This document shows positions 42,469 to 51,498 of a stretch of 64,000 nt of DNA, piece by piece. The notes beneath the pieces are model-generated. The model searched no databases and had not been told where the DNA came from. It was given only the letters and a program-made list of their open reading frames with translations. The stretch's first letter is position 1. Each line of letters starts with the position of its first letter. Position numbers and translations under genes: made by a program. Source of the stretch: Panacagrimonas sp963975245. GTDB taxonomy: Bacteria; Pseudomonadota; Gammaproteobacteria; Nevskiales; Nevskiaceae. The stretch lies in NCBI GenBank assembly GCA_963975245.1, contig CAXBFJ010000004.1, positions 1 through 64,000 on the forward strand, written 5' to 3'.

Positions 42469-42533
42469 ACCCAACGCTGAAGTTGATCCGCGCCGGCGCG
42501 CAGCAGGCGTCGGACTCAAACGCCTTGTTAGGC
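42469..42533 (-). repeat. attC recombination site (best example)
   Basis: Minus strand GCCTAAC (42527-42533) ... GTTGGGT (42469-42475), both fitting RYYYAAC/GTTRRRY. Inner boxes GTTTGAGTCCG and CGGATCAACTTC pair with one unpaired G in the first arm, the extrahelical base that sets attC polarity. 65 bp. The stop codon of the upstream gene lies in the first core. Confidence 0.8.
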
Positions 42534-42737
42534 ACCTGCGCGCTCCCGGAGCAACCTTTGTGCATATTCTCCCGCCGCACGGGTGAGGTTATAGATGGTT
42601 TCTCCTCTTGCGTTGTAGGTGACCCGAAGCAAGCTAAGCGAAACTAGGCGGGTTACATCATCCTCATAGTATCGAGAGTCTTCTATCTCGTAATTGCCAG
42701 AGACATCGAGAAACATCCAGATAGTTTCGCCTTTCAT
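42528..42737 (-). CDS. Cassette gene, small hypothetical protein
   Basis: 69 aa. Ribosome binding site GGAGG five bases before ATG at 42737. Sequence WMFLDVSGNYEIEDSRYYED followed by VTRLVSLSLLRVTYNARGE suggests a small mixed alpha/beta fold, maybe winged-helix-like; no family known to me. The stop codon is inside the attC core, as in true cassettes. Confidence 0.72.
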   Translation of the reverse strand: MKGETIWMFLDVSGNYEIEDSRYYEDDVTRLVSLSLLRVTYNARGETIYNLTRAAGEYAQRLLRERAGA

Positions 42738-42767
42738 ATGGACCTCCAGGGCTTTTCCTGCCCGAGC

Positions 42768-43124
42768 TTATTCGAAGGCCATGAGCATATTCTTTGCCTG
42801 ATGCGACAGCATTTCGGGTGAGGACAAAGCGCTCGCTATCGCACCCAATGGACCATATGGCTCTGCCAACGCAGCCAGATGCCGCTCAATCGAATCGAGC
42901 TGCTGCGTGAGCTTCTTTTGACCTTCTGAAAGCGCCGCTTTGATGCTTATCGAAGTAGCCTGACTCGACTCGATTGCCGCGATGACTTCATCGTGGCCAT
43001 GCGTGCGAAGCCAAGCCAGAAAATCTTGTAACTCGGATGAGTCCTCTTGGGACCTGTGCCCCAGGAAATTAGATAACAGGCCAACAATTGTTGCGAAAGA
43101 TGTAGCTGTGGTTAAAGGTTCCAT
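42768..43124 (-). CDS. Cassette gene, hypothetical protein
   Basis: 118 aa from ATG at 43124, four bases after a GTTGGGC core (43128-43134). Helical protein: LTTATSFATIVGLLSNFLG, DFLAWLRTHGHDEVIAAIE, a Lys/Gln-rich coiled part and a C-terminal SHQAKNMLMAFE. No Shine-Dalgarno, which is frequent in cassettes. Two-gene cassette with the next gene (30 nt apart). Confidence 0.68.
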   Translation of the reverse strand: MEPLTTATSFATIVGLLSNFLGHRSQEDSSELQDFLAWLRTHGHDEVIAAIESSQATSISIKAALSEGQKKLTQQLDSIERHLAALAEPYGPLGAIASALSSPEMLSHQAKNMLMAFE

Positions 43125-43127
43125 GGT

Positions 43128-43150
43128 GCCCAACGCCGACTAGGCCACTG
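43128..43150 (-). repeat. Truncated attC-like core at the right edge of the array
   Basis: Minus strand CAGTGGCCTAGTCGGCGTTGGGC. The GTTGGGC core is perfect; the rest of the site is shortened. It marks the junction of the array with the polysaccharide locus. Confidence 0.45.
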
Positions 43151-43169
43151 ACAGCGGCATAAAAAGTTC

Positions 43170-43295
43170 ATGGACAGACTTATACCGCACGGCCTGCAGG
43201 AGAGAAAGCTGCTCCTGTTTATCGGTGGATCGGCAGAAGGCGCTCTGATTGCGCTGACGGGCTCAGCGTTCGCCCGTCCGGCACTCAAGCTTTAA
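43170..43295 (+). pseudogene. Short hydrophobic reading frame, possible gene remnant
   Basis: 41 codons on the plus strand with a hydrophobic core (KLLLFIGGSAEGALIALTG) and basic ends. No ribosome binding site. It may be the tail of a gene cut by the insertion, or noise. Confidence 0.2.
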
Positions 43296-43352
43296 TGAGT
43301 GGTTTTCCACGTGTTCGGATCGAACTCAGACAACAGCTGGCGATGGCAAACC

Positions 43353-43919
43353 TCAGATCTTCTTGATCAAGCGCGCGGGTACGCCGCCGTAGACGCCTTC
43401 ACTGATTTCGCCACGCCTGACCACGGCACCGGCAGCGATCACGCTGCGGCGTCCGATTGTGGCGCCAGCCAGTACACGCACGCCCGCGCCAATCCATACA
43501 TCGGGGCCAATACTCACAGCGCCCATGACCAGCGCTTGATCTTTAATGGCCTGCGAGGCGTCATCAAAGCTGTGCTCAAACGAGAGGATGGAACTGGCGT
43601 GTGCAATGGAAACGTCGTCTCCAATACTGATGTCACCCACCGCATCAAAGTAGCAATTGCCGTGAATAGTGACGTTGTTGCCCAGACTCAGTTGTTGCCA
43701 GTTTCGGATATCCACGTGACGCCCGATCATCACATTGGCGCCGCAGGCGCGGCACAGGCGCCGGGCCCACATATAGCGAATGCCCATGCCGGCATGGCCG
43801 GGAATCCAGTCCACCAGCCACCAGGTGGCCGCAACAAACCCAGCCGGCAGGATGCGCAAGGCTGAGACACCGGCATTGAGTACCGGTTGCACGCGTTTGA
43901 ACATGTCTCTTCCACGCAT
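43353..43919 (-). CDS. Polysaccharide O-acetyltransferase, LbH (maltose O-acetyltransferase-like) family
   Basis: 188 aa. Left-handed parallel beta-helix with hexapeptide repeats from about residue 70 (ISIGDDVSIAHASSI, VSIGPDVWIGAGVRVLAGATIG, SVIAAGAVVRRGEISEG), ending GVPARLIKKI, the standard end of the WcaF/MAA family. The N-terminal 60 residues are hydrophobic. It adds acetyl from acetyl-CoA to a sugar unit. The ATG follows the stop of the upstream polymerase gene by a base, so it belongs to the wzx-wzy operon. Confidence 0.9.
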   Translation of the reverse strand: MRGRDMFKRVQPVLNAGVSALRILPAGFVAATWWLVDWIPGHAGMGIRYMWARRLCRACGANVMIGRHVDIRNWQQLSLGNNVTIHGNCYFDAVGDISIGDDVSIAHASSILSFEHSFDDASQAIKDQALVMGAVSIGPDVWIGAGVRVLAGATIGRRSVIAAGAVVRRGEISEGVYGGVPARLIKKI

Positions 43920-43920
43920 A

Positions 43921-45204
43921 TCAGGATCGTGCCGTGTTGAATTTGGTAGCAGTGGACGATGGCGCTTGCTGATGCAACAACCAGCCTGCGCCTATCCACA
44001 GAATGGCGGGCGCGCCGGCTGCAATCATCTTATTGACGGACTCTGCCAGTTCGCCGCCTACCGCAGTGAGCCACGGCAGCAGCAGAAGGTACAGCCAGAT
44101 ATGTGCTTCACGCCGTGCGCTGCGCAGGTATTGCTGCATCATGCCCAGACCAAATCCATAGATGGCGGACATGGCCGCCAGCAGTGGCGTCTTGCCCGCC
44201 AGCCAGAATTCGCCGGGCACGGTAGTCGGAAATGCCACGCCCATCTCGTAGATGGCGGGATAGTAGGTATTCATATAAGCATCACGCGCGCCGCCTAGCA
44301 GGAAGCCGGGTTGCTCGCGGATGAGATCGTTGTGTGTGATGAACAGCAGGTTGCCAAAGCCGTCGAAGTTGCGTCCGTAGAACAGCGTTTCAAACATCAC
44401 GACGGGCGACAAGGCCTCAAAGAAGCGCGTGTAATCCTCGTTGCGCAATCCGTATACCAATGGATCCATTAAAGACAGAACAGCAAGCCCGATCACACCA
44501 AACACCACAACCGGCAGCAGACGGATATGGGTTCCGCGCCCCCATACAAACAAGATCGCCGTTACCAACGGCCACAGAATGCGGCCACGCGCACCCAGCT
44601 GCAGCACCAGATAGCTGTAGACCACAAATAGAATCAGCGGGAGAAGACGCCGGCCTTGCAGCCAGAGGTGAGCGCCCAGATAGGCCACACCGAAGCTACC
44701 AAAGAACGACAAGGTCATCAGCACCTGGCCGCTGGTGGTCTTGACCAGCGCCGAACGCATGGTGCCGTCAGGCAGTTCGTGAAACGTGCGCCCCAGAATG
44801 AAGAAGGCCACCACGCCGATAGCGTAAGCAGCCAGGCCATAGTGCCAACGTGTGGGCTGTAGTGGCGGGGCCTGGAACTCCGGCCCGGGTTCACGGCGTA
44901 TCAGGCCCAGTGCAACTGCATAGCCTATGAACAGCGCAGAGAGAAACAGCGTCAGGTAAGCCTGTGTGCGCAACGTGGCCTGCACCCGCTCATAGGCTGG
45001 CACGTGTTCCATACCCACGATGCTGTGCTCCGGCATCAGCACGAATATCTGCGGGATGAGCATCCACAGGGTGTAGAAAAAGGCCAGCAGCATGGCGGGG
45101 TTGAGCGCGCGCTCCATCGCATTGCGCGCACCCGCCGTGCTCAGCTTGATCAGCAGCATCAACAGGCCGATCTGCAAGACCAGCATTGCGCTTTCCAGAA
45201 TCAT
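43921..45204 (-). CDS. Wzy-like polysaccharide polymerase
   Basis: 427 aa with 10-12 membrane helices and a large periplasmic loop between about residues 265 and 345 (YGLRNEDYTRFFEALSPV, YMNTYYPAIYEMGVAFPTT), the layout of Wzy/O-antigen polymerases, which join lipid-linked repeats outside the inner membrane. Sequence identity in this family is low, so the call rests on topology, length and position between the flippase and acetyltransferase. The start overlaps the flippase stop (ATGA). Confidence 0.78.
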   Translation of the reverse strand: MILESAMLVLQIGLLMLLIKLSTAGARNAMERALNPAMLLAFFYTLWMLIPQIFVLMPEHSIVGMEHVPAYERVQATLRTQAYLTLFLSALFIGYAVALGLIRREPGPEFQAPPLQPTRWHYGLAAYAIGVVAFFILGRTFHELPDGTMRSALVKTTSGQVLMTLSFFGSFGVAYLGAHLWLQGRRLLPLILFVVYSYLVLQLGARGRILWPLVTAILFVWGRGTHIRLLPVVVFGVIGLAVLSLMDPLVYGLRNEDYTRFFEALSPVVMFETLFYGRNFDGFGNLLFITHNDLIREQPGFLLGGARDAYMNTYYPAIYEMGVAFPTTVPGEFWLAGKTPLLAAMSAIYGFGLGMMQQYLRSARREAHIWLYLLLLPWLTAVGGELAESVNKMIAAGAPAILWIGAGWLLHQQAPSSTATKFNTARS

Positions 45205-46607
45205 GCAGCGCAGGGCTCAGGTGCTGGCGCGGTCTGCACGATGCGGCGTATCGCCTGAAGGGCGGCGAGCGTACACAGCAGATTGAGCAACAAGGATGAC
45301 CCCAGCGCCAGCAGGGCCGCACCTGTAGATTGATAGAACATCACCAGCGGCACACCGGCCAGCACCGCGATGGCGGCGGTGAGCACAAATATCTTGCGCA
45401 GAATCACTTCACTGCCGGTCATCGCAAGAAACTGGATCGCCGCGCCTGCGGCGCCATTGCCCCATTGGGCCGAGGCCAGAAGGACGAGCAGGATGGCGCT
45501 CATCGCGTACTCCGGCCCGAAGAACGCCATGATGGGCTGCGCAAAAGTGATCATGGGAATGGCAATGATGCTGCTCAGGGCCAGCGACACCATGAGCGAA
45601 CCGAGCAGCGCGCTGCGCAGTTCTGACTCACGACGTGTTGCGCGCAGTGCAGAGAAGCGCGGGCCCAATACGAAGTTGAGTGCAGGCAAGGCAAAACTCA
45701 CCAGCTGCGCGCTGCGCCCGGCAATACCAAAACGCGCGGCATCTATTGGAGAGCACAGCAAACCCACGAGGCCCAGAGGCCCCCACACCAGAATGAGGTT
45801 TCCGATCACGCTGCCGGCGTTCTCTCGCGCAAGTGCATTGACCTCGCTGCGGCGTGCGTCGGCATCGGCCAGATCTTTTCCGGGAAGCGCGGCCACGCGC
45901 CGGCGCAAGGTGCTTGAAAGTTTAATGGCACCAAAAACTGCAGCGATCATGCATCCCAACAGAAACGTAAAGTTGAAAGCACCCGCGTCGCGCCACGGCT
46001 CTGGCAGGAAAGCAGCGGACATCAGACACAGGTTATGAATGAAGAACATGCTCAAGACGCTGCAAACCGGACGCCCTGCTGCCTGCAGGGCGACTCCCGC
46101 CAGAGCGGCAATGCCCAGAAACGGCATGGCCAGAATGAAAGGCACCATGGCGGTTGCCAGCTCAGCCTGAGCAGCCGCAACCGGCAACAGCATGACGGCC
46201 ACACATGCCCCCAGAAGCAGCGGCACGGCCCAGGCCGCCCGCAATAGAAAACGCCGGAACAGATGGCGTACGGTGAATCGGGCGGCAAGTGCTTCGCCGA
46301 CTGCAAAATCGGCGGCAACGAAGCGCGTCAAAGCCTGATCAAAGCCGGCGCGAAAAAGCACAGCGCCAAATGTGACGCCGGCGAAGCCGATGAAGAAGAA
46401 CCCGGCCTGTGTCGGGCTGGCCATGCGTGCCACCAGAATTGCAGACAGCACCTGCAGCAGTGCCCCTCCCAGCCTCAGGCCCGCGGCAACCAATCCGCGG
46501 CCGTGCCGGGCCAGCCGGCCCTGCCGATCAGGGGGCGGGGCAGCATTGGGATCGGAAGTCTGAAGCGCTGCGGCGGCGCGCGACGCTGCACGGGGGACCG
46601 CAGTCAT
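45201..46607 (-). CDS. Wzx-like polysaccharide flippase (MATE/MOP superfamily)
   Basis: 468 aa from ATG at 46607 (GGA seven bases upstream); the frame is open to a TTG at 46676, which would lie on a Fnr-like dyad. About 12-14 helices. N-terminal segment GLVAAGLRLGGALLQVLSAI and internal FGIAGRSAQLVSFALPALNFVLGPRFSAL are typical for the family that flips undecaprenyl-linked repeats across the membrane. Translationally coupled to the polymerase. A pair of dyads lies in the upstream divergent region. Confidence 0.85.
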   Translation of the reverse strand: MTAVPRAASRAAAALQTSDPNAAPPPDRQGRLARHGRGLVAAGLRLGGALLQVLSAILVARMASPTQAGFFFIGFAGVTFGAVLFRAGFDQALTRFVAADFAVGEALAARFTVRHLFRRFLLRAAWAVPLLLGACVAVMLLPVAAAQAELATAMVPFILAMPFLGIAALAGVALQAAGRPVCSVLSMFFIHNLCLMSAAFLPEPWRDAGAFNFTFLLGCMIAAVFGAIKLSSTLRRRVAALPGKDLADADARRSEVNALARENAGSVIGNLILVWGPLGLVGLLCSPIDAARFGIAGRSAQLVSFALPALNFVLGPRFSALRATRRESELRSALLGSLMVSLALSSIIAIPMITFAQPIMAFFGPEYAMSAILLVLLASAQWGNGAAGAAIQFLAMTGSEVILRKIFVLTAAIAVLAGVPLVMFYQSTGAALLALGSSLLLNLLCTLAALQAIRRIVQTAPAPEPCAA

Positions 46608-46663
46608 GGCAATTCCGGAACGGGTGGCATTGAAAGTCTCGTGGCGCTGCGTCTGAACCGCAT

Positions 46664-46677
46664 TGACCTGAGTCAAT
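46664..46677. promoter_or_regulatory. Fnr-like dyad (copy 4)
   Basis: TTGACCTGAGTCAA, a perfect 5+5 palindrome (TTGAC/GTCAA) with spacer CTGA; on the other strand TTGACTCAGGTCAA. Centre 64 nt before the flippase gene start. Confidence 0.55.
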
Positions 46678-46715
46678 TGTGCCGTCGCCGTATTCCTTGA
46701 TAGGCGCAGCCGGGA

Positions 46716-46729
46716 TTGACCTGGATCAA
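46716..46729. promoter_or_regulatory. Fnr-like dyad (copy 5)
   Basis: TTGACCTGGATCAA, other strand TTGATCCAGGTCAA, a 9/10 match. Centre 91 nt before the glycosyltransferase start and 52 bp from copy 4. It can serve either direction. Confidence 0.65.
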
Positions 46730-46813
46730 TGTTGCCCGGGGTCTTTTGCCACAGGCTGGCCTCAAGCTTGCGGGCAATTCCTGTCAGCGTCCCATTTTTG
46801 TCAGGACATCACC

Positions 46814-47965
46814 TTGAAAATTGCGTTTGTCATCACTCGTAGCGATGCCGTCGGCGGTGCGCAGATTCATGTGCGTGACATTTCGACGGCATTGCGCAAG
46901 GCCGGCCATGAGGCCGTGGTGCTCGCAGGCGGTTCGGGCCCGTGGCTCGAGCAATTGCAGGAACGCAACATTCCCGTGATAACACTACGGCACATGCAGC
47001 GCAGCATCTCCCCCATCAACGAGATACGCGCCCTGTTTGAACTGCGGCGGCATCTGCGCGCGTTGGCGCCGGATCTGGTTTCCACGCACACCGCCAAGGC
47101 CGGTGTTCTGGGACGCATTGCCGCTGCGAGCCTGCGTCTGCCGGTCATGTTTACTGCACACGGCTGGACGTTCACCGACGGCATTTCGCGGCTCAAGGCA
47201 ACCGTCTGGCGAACGATCGAGCAGATGGTGGGCCGCCTCGCCGGCCGCATCGTGACGGTCTCGGAGTTTGATCGCCGGCTGGCCTTGCAGGCGCGTATTG
47301 CCGCGCCTGAACGCATTATTGCCATACACAACGGCATGCCCGACGTCGGCCCGGAGTTGATCGCCGATGCGGGGTCTGAAGCGCCGAAACTGGTCATGGT
47401 GGCGCGCTTTGAAGAGCAGAAAGATCACCGTACGCTGCTGCTGGCGCTGGCCACGCTCAAGGCAAAGCCCTGGTCACTGTCGCTGGTCGGCGGCGGCCCT
47501 CTGGAAGCGCCGATGAAAGCGCTCTGCGCAGAATTGGACCTGCAGGACCGGGTTGAATTCCTGGGCCCTCGTTCGGATGTTGCGCAGCTGCTGGCCAATG
47601 CGCAGGTGTTTGTCCTGTGCACGCTTTGGGAAGGACTGCCCCGCAGCATCATCGAAGCCATGCGCGCCGGGCTTCCCGTAATGGCAACAGACGTTGCGGG
47701 TATTCCTGAACTCGTCGAAGTTGGTGCAACCGGCCTGCTGTGCCGGTCACAGAACGTCGAAGACGCCGCAAACAAGCTGAGCTTGCTGATTGAATCGTCT
47801 CAACTGCGTGCCGAGATGGGCCAGCGCGCCCGTCAGCGCTATGTGGAAGACTTTCAGTTTGAGCAGATGCTGGCACGCACGCTGCAAGTCTACGAACAGC
47901 TGATCGAGAAGCGCGGCACAAGCGCTGAAAATATTCGCGCAAAACTGGGTTCTTCCGAGTCATGA
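46814..47965 (+). CDS. Glycosyltransferase family 4-like
   Basis: 383 aa. Start TTG at 46814 (KIAFVITRSDAVGGAQIHVRD) with AGGA seven bases upstream; the longer open frame from 46679 would span the dyad region. GT-B fold. N-terminal donor-free domain with GGAQIHV, then ADAGSEAPKLVMVARFEEQKDHRT and the C-terminal nucleotide-sugar site LWEGLPRSIIEAMRAGLPVMATDVAGIPELV. It adds a sugar to the lipid-linked unit. It is the only dedicated glycosyltransferase visible in the locus apart from the initiating enzyme. Overlaps wza start. Confidence 0.92.
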   Translation: MKIAFVITRSDAVGGAQIHVRDISTALRKAGHEAVVLAGGSGPWLEQLQERNIPVITLRHMQRSISPINEIRALFELRRHLRALAPDLVSTHTAKAGVLGRIAAASLRLPVMFTAHGWTFTDGISRLKATVWRTIEQMVGRLAGRIVTVSEFDRRLALQARIAAPERIIAIHNGMPDVGPELIADAGSEAPKLVMVARFEEQKDHRTLLLALATLKAKPWSLSLVGGGPLEAPMKALCAELDLQDRVEFLGPRSDVAQLLANAQVFVLCTLWEGLPRSIIEAMRAGLPVMATDVAGIPELVEVGATGLLCRSQNVEDAANKLSLLIESSQLRAEMGQRARQRYVEDFQFEQMLARTLQVYEQLIEKRGTSAENIRAKLGSSES

Positions 47966-49092
47966 CCATTCCAAAAAAGCGCCAGGCGTCACTGCTTCCA
48001 ACTCTGCTGCTGCCTGCCATGTTGGCTGGGGGATGCGCTCTGGCTCCTGGCATGCATGTAGACATTGAAAATGAAGCGCCTGAAAGCCAGGCCTATCGGG
48101 TCATGCCGGTAACGGCTGAGCTGATGCGAGAACAACGCATTTCTCGCGAACAACGCGTGTTCGACTTGCAGGTTGAAGGGCTGCCGGCCATCGATCCGAA
48201 TCGGGCAGACCGCGACTATCACGTGGGCCCGGGCGATGTACTCACCATTGTCGTGTGGGGCGTTCCGGAACTGGAAACGTCAAACAGCGAACGCCGCGAC
48301 CCTGAAGACGGTGTGGTGGTTGGCCCTGAGGGCGATATTTTCTTCCCCTATGCGGGTGTCATGAAGGTGGAGGGCCTGACGGTGGAAGAGATTCGCACGC
48401 TGCTCGGCGAGAAGCTCGGCGTGTATGTCCGTTCACCCCAAGTCGATGTGCGTGTCGGCGTTTATCGTTCGCAGCGTGTGCAGGTCACGGGCGAAGTGCT
48501 GGAGCCCGGCGCGGTGGCGCTGGATAACACATCCAAAGGCGTGCTCGACGCGCTCACCGAACGCGGCGGCCCTAGCGAACGAGCAAGCCGTCGGCGGGTT
48601 TTCCTTAGTCGCGGCAACCAGCGGTTCGAAGTCAATCTGGACAATCTCTACGGCGGCGATCTCGGCTCCTTCAGCCCGGCCTTGCAAGCGGGTGATGTCA
48701 TCCGCGTCCCGGACGCATCTGAAGATCAGATTGTGGTTTTGGGCGCAGTTGAGGCACCCAAGTCGGTTGCCATGGTGAGCGACAAGCTGTCTGCCATTTC
48801 TGCGATTGCAGCGGCGGGCGGGGTTTCGAAAACCACCGCACGTGGGTCTGACATCTACGTGTTCCGGGCTGCAGATTCAGGGATGCCCGAAGATGAACAG
48901 ATTCAGGTGTTTCAAATTGATATGAGCCAGCCACAGGGCTTGCTGTTTGCAACCAATTTCATTCTTCAACCGCGCGACGTGGTCTACGTGGCAACCACCG
49001 AACTGTCCCGCTTTAACAGCGTCATGGTTCAGTTGTTGCCTACGCTTCAGGAAATTTTCTACGTTGACCGCCTGACGAGTGACAATCGATGA
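47962..49092 (+). CDS. wza: Polysaccharide export outer-membrane lipoprotein, Wza-like
   Basis: 376 aa. Lipoprotein signal ending LAGGCALAPG. Poly_export domain (YHVGPGDVLTIVVWGVPELE, GPEGDIFFPYAGVM) at about 90-180, two SLBB domains (RVQVTGEVLEPGAVALD, IVVLGAVEAPKSVAM) and the amphipathic tail helix. It forms the octameric export channel with the Wzc-like protein encoded next. ATG overlaps the glycosyltransferase stop; wzc follows with a 4-nt overlap. Confidence 0.95.
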   Translation: MTIPKKRQASLLPTLLLPAMLAGGCALAPGMHVDIENEAPESQAYRVMPVTAELMREQRISREQRVFDLQVEGLPAIDPNRADRDYHVGPGDVLTIVVWGVPELETSNSERRDPEDGVVVGPEGDIFFPYAGVMKVEGLTVEEIRTLLGEKLGVYVRSPQVDVRVGVYRSQRVQVTGEVLEPGAVALDNTSKGVLDALTERGGPSERASRRRVFLSRGNQRFEVNLDNLYGGDLGSFSPALQAGDVIRVPDASEDQIVVLGAVEAPKSVAMVSDKLSAISAIAAAGGVSKTTARGSDIYVFRAADSGMPEDEQIQVFQIDMSQPQGLLFATNFILQPRDVVYVATTELSRFNSVMVQLLPTLQEIFYVDRLTSDNR

Positions 49093-51377
49093 ACGGCGAC
49101 TTCCACCCGGGAGCTCCTCCCTTGGATACCGACACGCTGGTTCCTTATGTAGACCGCGGTGTTCCCCCGTACCTGCCGCCTCAGATTGCTCAAGCCAATG
49201 CGCGCCAACGCATGCCGGCCAATGGTCTGCACCAGATTCTGGGCATTCTGCTGCGCTACTGGAAGCTGATTGGCGGCTGCGCACTTCTGGCATTGTTACT
49301 GGCGCCCCTTGTACTGGCCTTGCTCACTCCTGTGTACGAGGCCGACGCCTTGCTGCAAGTCGAAGCGGCGGACAGCAGCAATAACCCGACGCTCAGCGGA
49401 GAGATCTCCGGCATGGCGGGACAGTCTGCCCCTGTCAGCGCGGAGATAGAGCTGCTGAAGAGCCGCCTGATTCTGGGTGCAGTCATTGAGCAGATGCATC
49501 TCAACCGCGTGGCAGAACCGCACCGCATGCCGCGCTTGCAGGCTTGGCTTGCCAACAAACCCGGCTTGCGTGACGGCCTGCTGGCCATGGGCTTGCTGCC
49601 ATCAAGTTTCGCCTGGGGCGATGAGCGCATTGAGATCGGGCGGATGGAGCTTCCCGAGGGGCTGCTCGGGCAAGAACTGGATCTGTACAAGCAGCAAGAC
49701 GGGCAGTACGCCGTTTACCTCGCGAACCGCTTGCTGCTCAACGGCGCGGTCGGATTGCTCGCCAGTGCCATGCTTGAAGAAGGTCAGATACTGCTCGAAG
49801 TCAACGCGCTCGAAGGCGCTGTAGGCAAACGCTTCGATCTGCGCCTGGACAGCGAGACCGACACCATTCGCAGCCTGCTAGGCGAGTTGCGCGCGAGTGA
49901 GCAGGGAAAAGATTCCGGACTGATCCGGGTGAGTTTTCGCGGCAGCGATCCTGAACGCATCACGCAGGCCGTCAACATCGCCATCAACGAGTATCAGTCC
50001 AGAGATGTCAGATGGCGCACGGCCAAAGCTTCCCGGACCCTGGACTTCCTCAATACACAGCTTCCGGCGCTGAAAGAAAAAGTCGAGAAAGCCGAAGCCG
50101 CCCTGGCGCGGCACAAGTCGCGCAACAATGCCCCCGACCTCACCACCGAGACGTCGCTGCTCTTGCAACAGAGCGTGCAATCGGAACAGACGTTGCAGGA
50201 ACTCCGGCTGGAAAGAGAAAAGCTGCGCCAGACTTACACCGAGAATCACCCGAACGTCATTGCACTCAACCAGCAGATCGAACAGACCTCTGGCAAGAAA
50301 GGGCAGATTGACAGCCGCATTCGCCGGCTGCCGGGTTCTCAGCGAGAGCTGGCCACCCTGACGCGCAATGTTGAGGTCAACACGAGCCTGTTCGTCGCCA
50401 TGCTCGAAGAAACACAGCAGCTTTCCATGGCACAGTCCGGAACATTGGGCTCGGTTCGCATTGTTGATCCGGCGGTTGTTCCTTCTGAGGCGATCTTTCC
50501 ACGTCCCGGCATCGTGCTTGCCGCTGCGCTCATCCTCGGTCTTGCCGGCGGCGGCTTTCTTGCGGTTCTGCTGCTTTCTACACGGCGAAAAGTGGAATCC
50601 GTTGCCGACATGGAAGAAGCCGCGGGTCCGTGCTGTCTGGCGGCCATTCCCTATTCGCCACAGAAAAAAAGTTTCTCGCGGCGCAGGCTCTTGCGCAAGG
50701 AACGGCGGCCGGGCTCCACACTGCTGTCCATTGCCCATCACAGTGATCCGGCGCAGTCGGGCATTCGCATGCTAAGCGCCGCAGTGCTCACAGACCGGAT
50801 GACGGCCGATGGCGGCATCATCCTGCTGGGCGGATTCGATGCTGGCGTGGGCCGCAGCTTCGTCATCTCCAGCCTCGCATTGACGCTTATGAAGGCCTCG
50901 CTGCGTATCGTGGTCGTCGATACCGATCTCGAAGGACGCGGCCTCAGCCGATACTTTTCATCGCAGCAACCCGGCGTCTCGGACTGGTTATCGCGTCGCG
51001 CCAACCAGATTGAAGAGTTGATTGAACCTGGCAACGGAAGTTTGCCCGACTACGTGTCCGCGGGTGATCGTTCAGCAGCATCAGTGGCCGCGCTGACGCC
51101 ACATCGTTTGCGGTCCTTGCTGGCGCATCTGCGCATGCGATACGACTACGTGCTGGTCAATGCACCACCGATGTCACGCTTCGCTGACAGCCTGATCGTG
51201 GCCAAGGAGTCTGACGCCGTCATCGTCATTGGGCGCCAGCTTCAGCATCGCAGTGATGAGGTGCTCGGCGTGACCAATCGGCTCTTCCGCGCGGGCGCTC
51301 CGGTGCTGGGCACCGTGCTCAACCAGGTTCGCCGCTCAGATCATTTCGGTTACCTGGGGCCAACCAGCCTGGCCTGA
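49089..51377 (+). CDS. wzc: Wzc-like polysaccharide co-polymerase, tyrosine kinase domain degenerate
   Basis: 762 aa. N-terminal Wzz domain with membrane helices near residues 55-80 and 465-490 and a coiled periplasmic section (LDFLNTQLPALKEKVEKAEAAL). The C-terminal BY-kinase-like domain starts near 540. Its Walker A reads GGFDAGVGRSF: Arg replaces the catalytic Lys. Walker A' DTDLEGRGL is present and the last residues (DHFGYLGPTSLA) lack the Tyr cluster. Chain length control and assembly are likely; kinase activity is doubtful. Third gene of the GT-wza-wzc operon. Confidence 0.9.
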   Translation: MNGDFHPGAPPLDTDTLVPYVDRGVPPYLPPQIAQANARQRMPANGLHQILGILLRYWKLIGGCALLALLLAPLVLALLTPVYEADALLQVEAADSSNNPTLSGEISGMAGQSAPVSAEIELLKSRLILGAVIEQMHLNRVAEPHRMPRLQAWLANKPGLRDGLLAMGLLPSSFAWGDERIEIGRMELPEGLLGQELDLYKQQDGQYAVYLANRLLLNGAVGLLASAMLEEGQILLEVNALEGAVGKRFDLRLDSETDTIRSLLGELRASEQGKDSGLIRVSFRGSDPERITQAVNIAINEYQSRDVRWRTAKASRTLDFLNTQLPALKEKVEKAEAALARHKSRNNAPDLTTETSLLLQQSVQSEQTLQELRLEREKLRQTYTENHPNVIALNQQIEQTSGKKGQIDSRIRRLPGSQRELATLTRNVEVNTSLFVAMLEETQQLSMAQSGTLGSVRIVDPAVVPSEAIFPRPGIVLAAALILGLAGGGFLAVLLLSTRRKVESVADMEEAAGPCCLAAIPYSPQKKSFSRRRLLRKERRPGSTLLSIAHHSDPAQSGIRMLSAAVLTDRMTADGGIILLGGFDAGVGRSFVISSLALTLMKASLRIVVVDTDLEGRGLSRYFSSQQPGVSDWLSRRANQIEELIEPGNGSLPDYVSAGDRSAASVAALTPHRLRSLLAHLRMRYDYVLVNAPPMSRFADSLIVAKESDAVIVIGRQLQHRSDEVLGVTNRLFRAGAPVLGTVLNQVRRSDHFGYLGPTSLA

Positions 51378-51498
51378 GCAAGCCGAACAAAAAGGTGGGA
51401 TTGCTGCGAATCTGACTGAGTTACCTCTACCCAGGCGCATAGACATTTTTCCACGTGCGCGCCGGACTTCGGTCCGTCAGCCACGACAAGGAAGGCCC

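Larger units (their letters stand above)
40025..43150. mobile_element. Integron cassette array without integrase (CALIN-like)
   Basis: About 3.1 kb of lower-GC DNA in the middle of the polysaccharide locus. Six small genes of unknown function all run on the minus strand and are separated by imperfect inverted repeats ending in RYYYAAC/GTTRRRY cores (best at 42469-42533). Several genes begin 6-20 nt after such a core, as cassette genes do. The cores at 43128 and 40380 are shortened. If read as an array, attI and intI would be expected right of 43150, but that side is the acetyltransferase gene, so the integrase is missing. Confidence 0.72.

Noticed and set aside
43151..43352. Search for an integron integrase or attI beside the array
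   Set aside because: Only 200 nt without a coding frame of useful length before the acetyltransferase gene; no tyrosine recombinase motif in this region.
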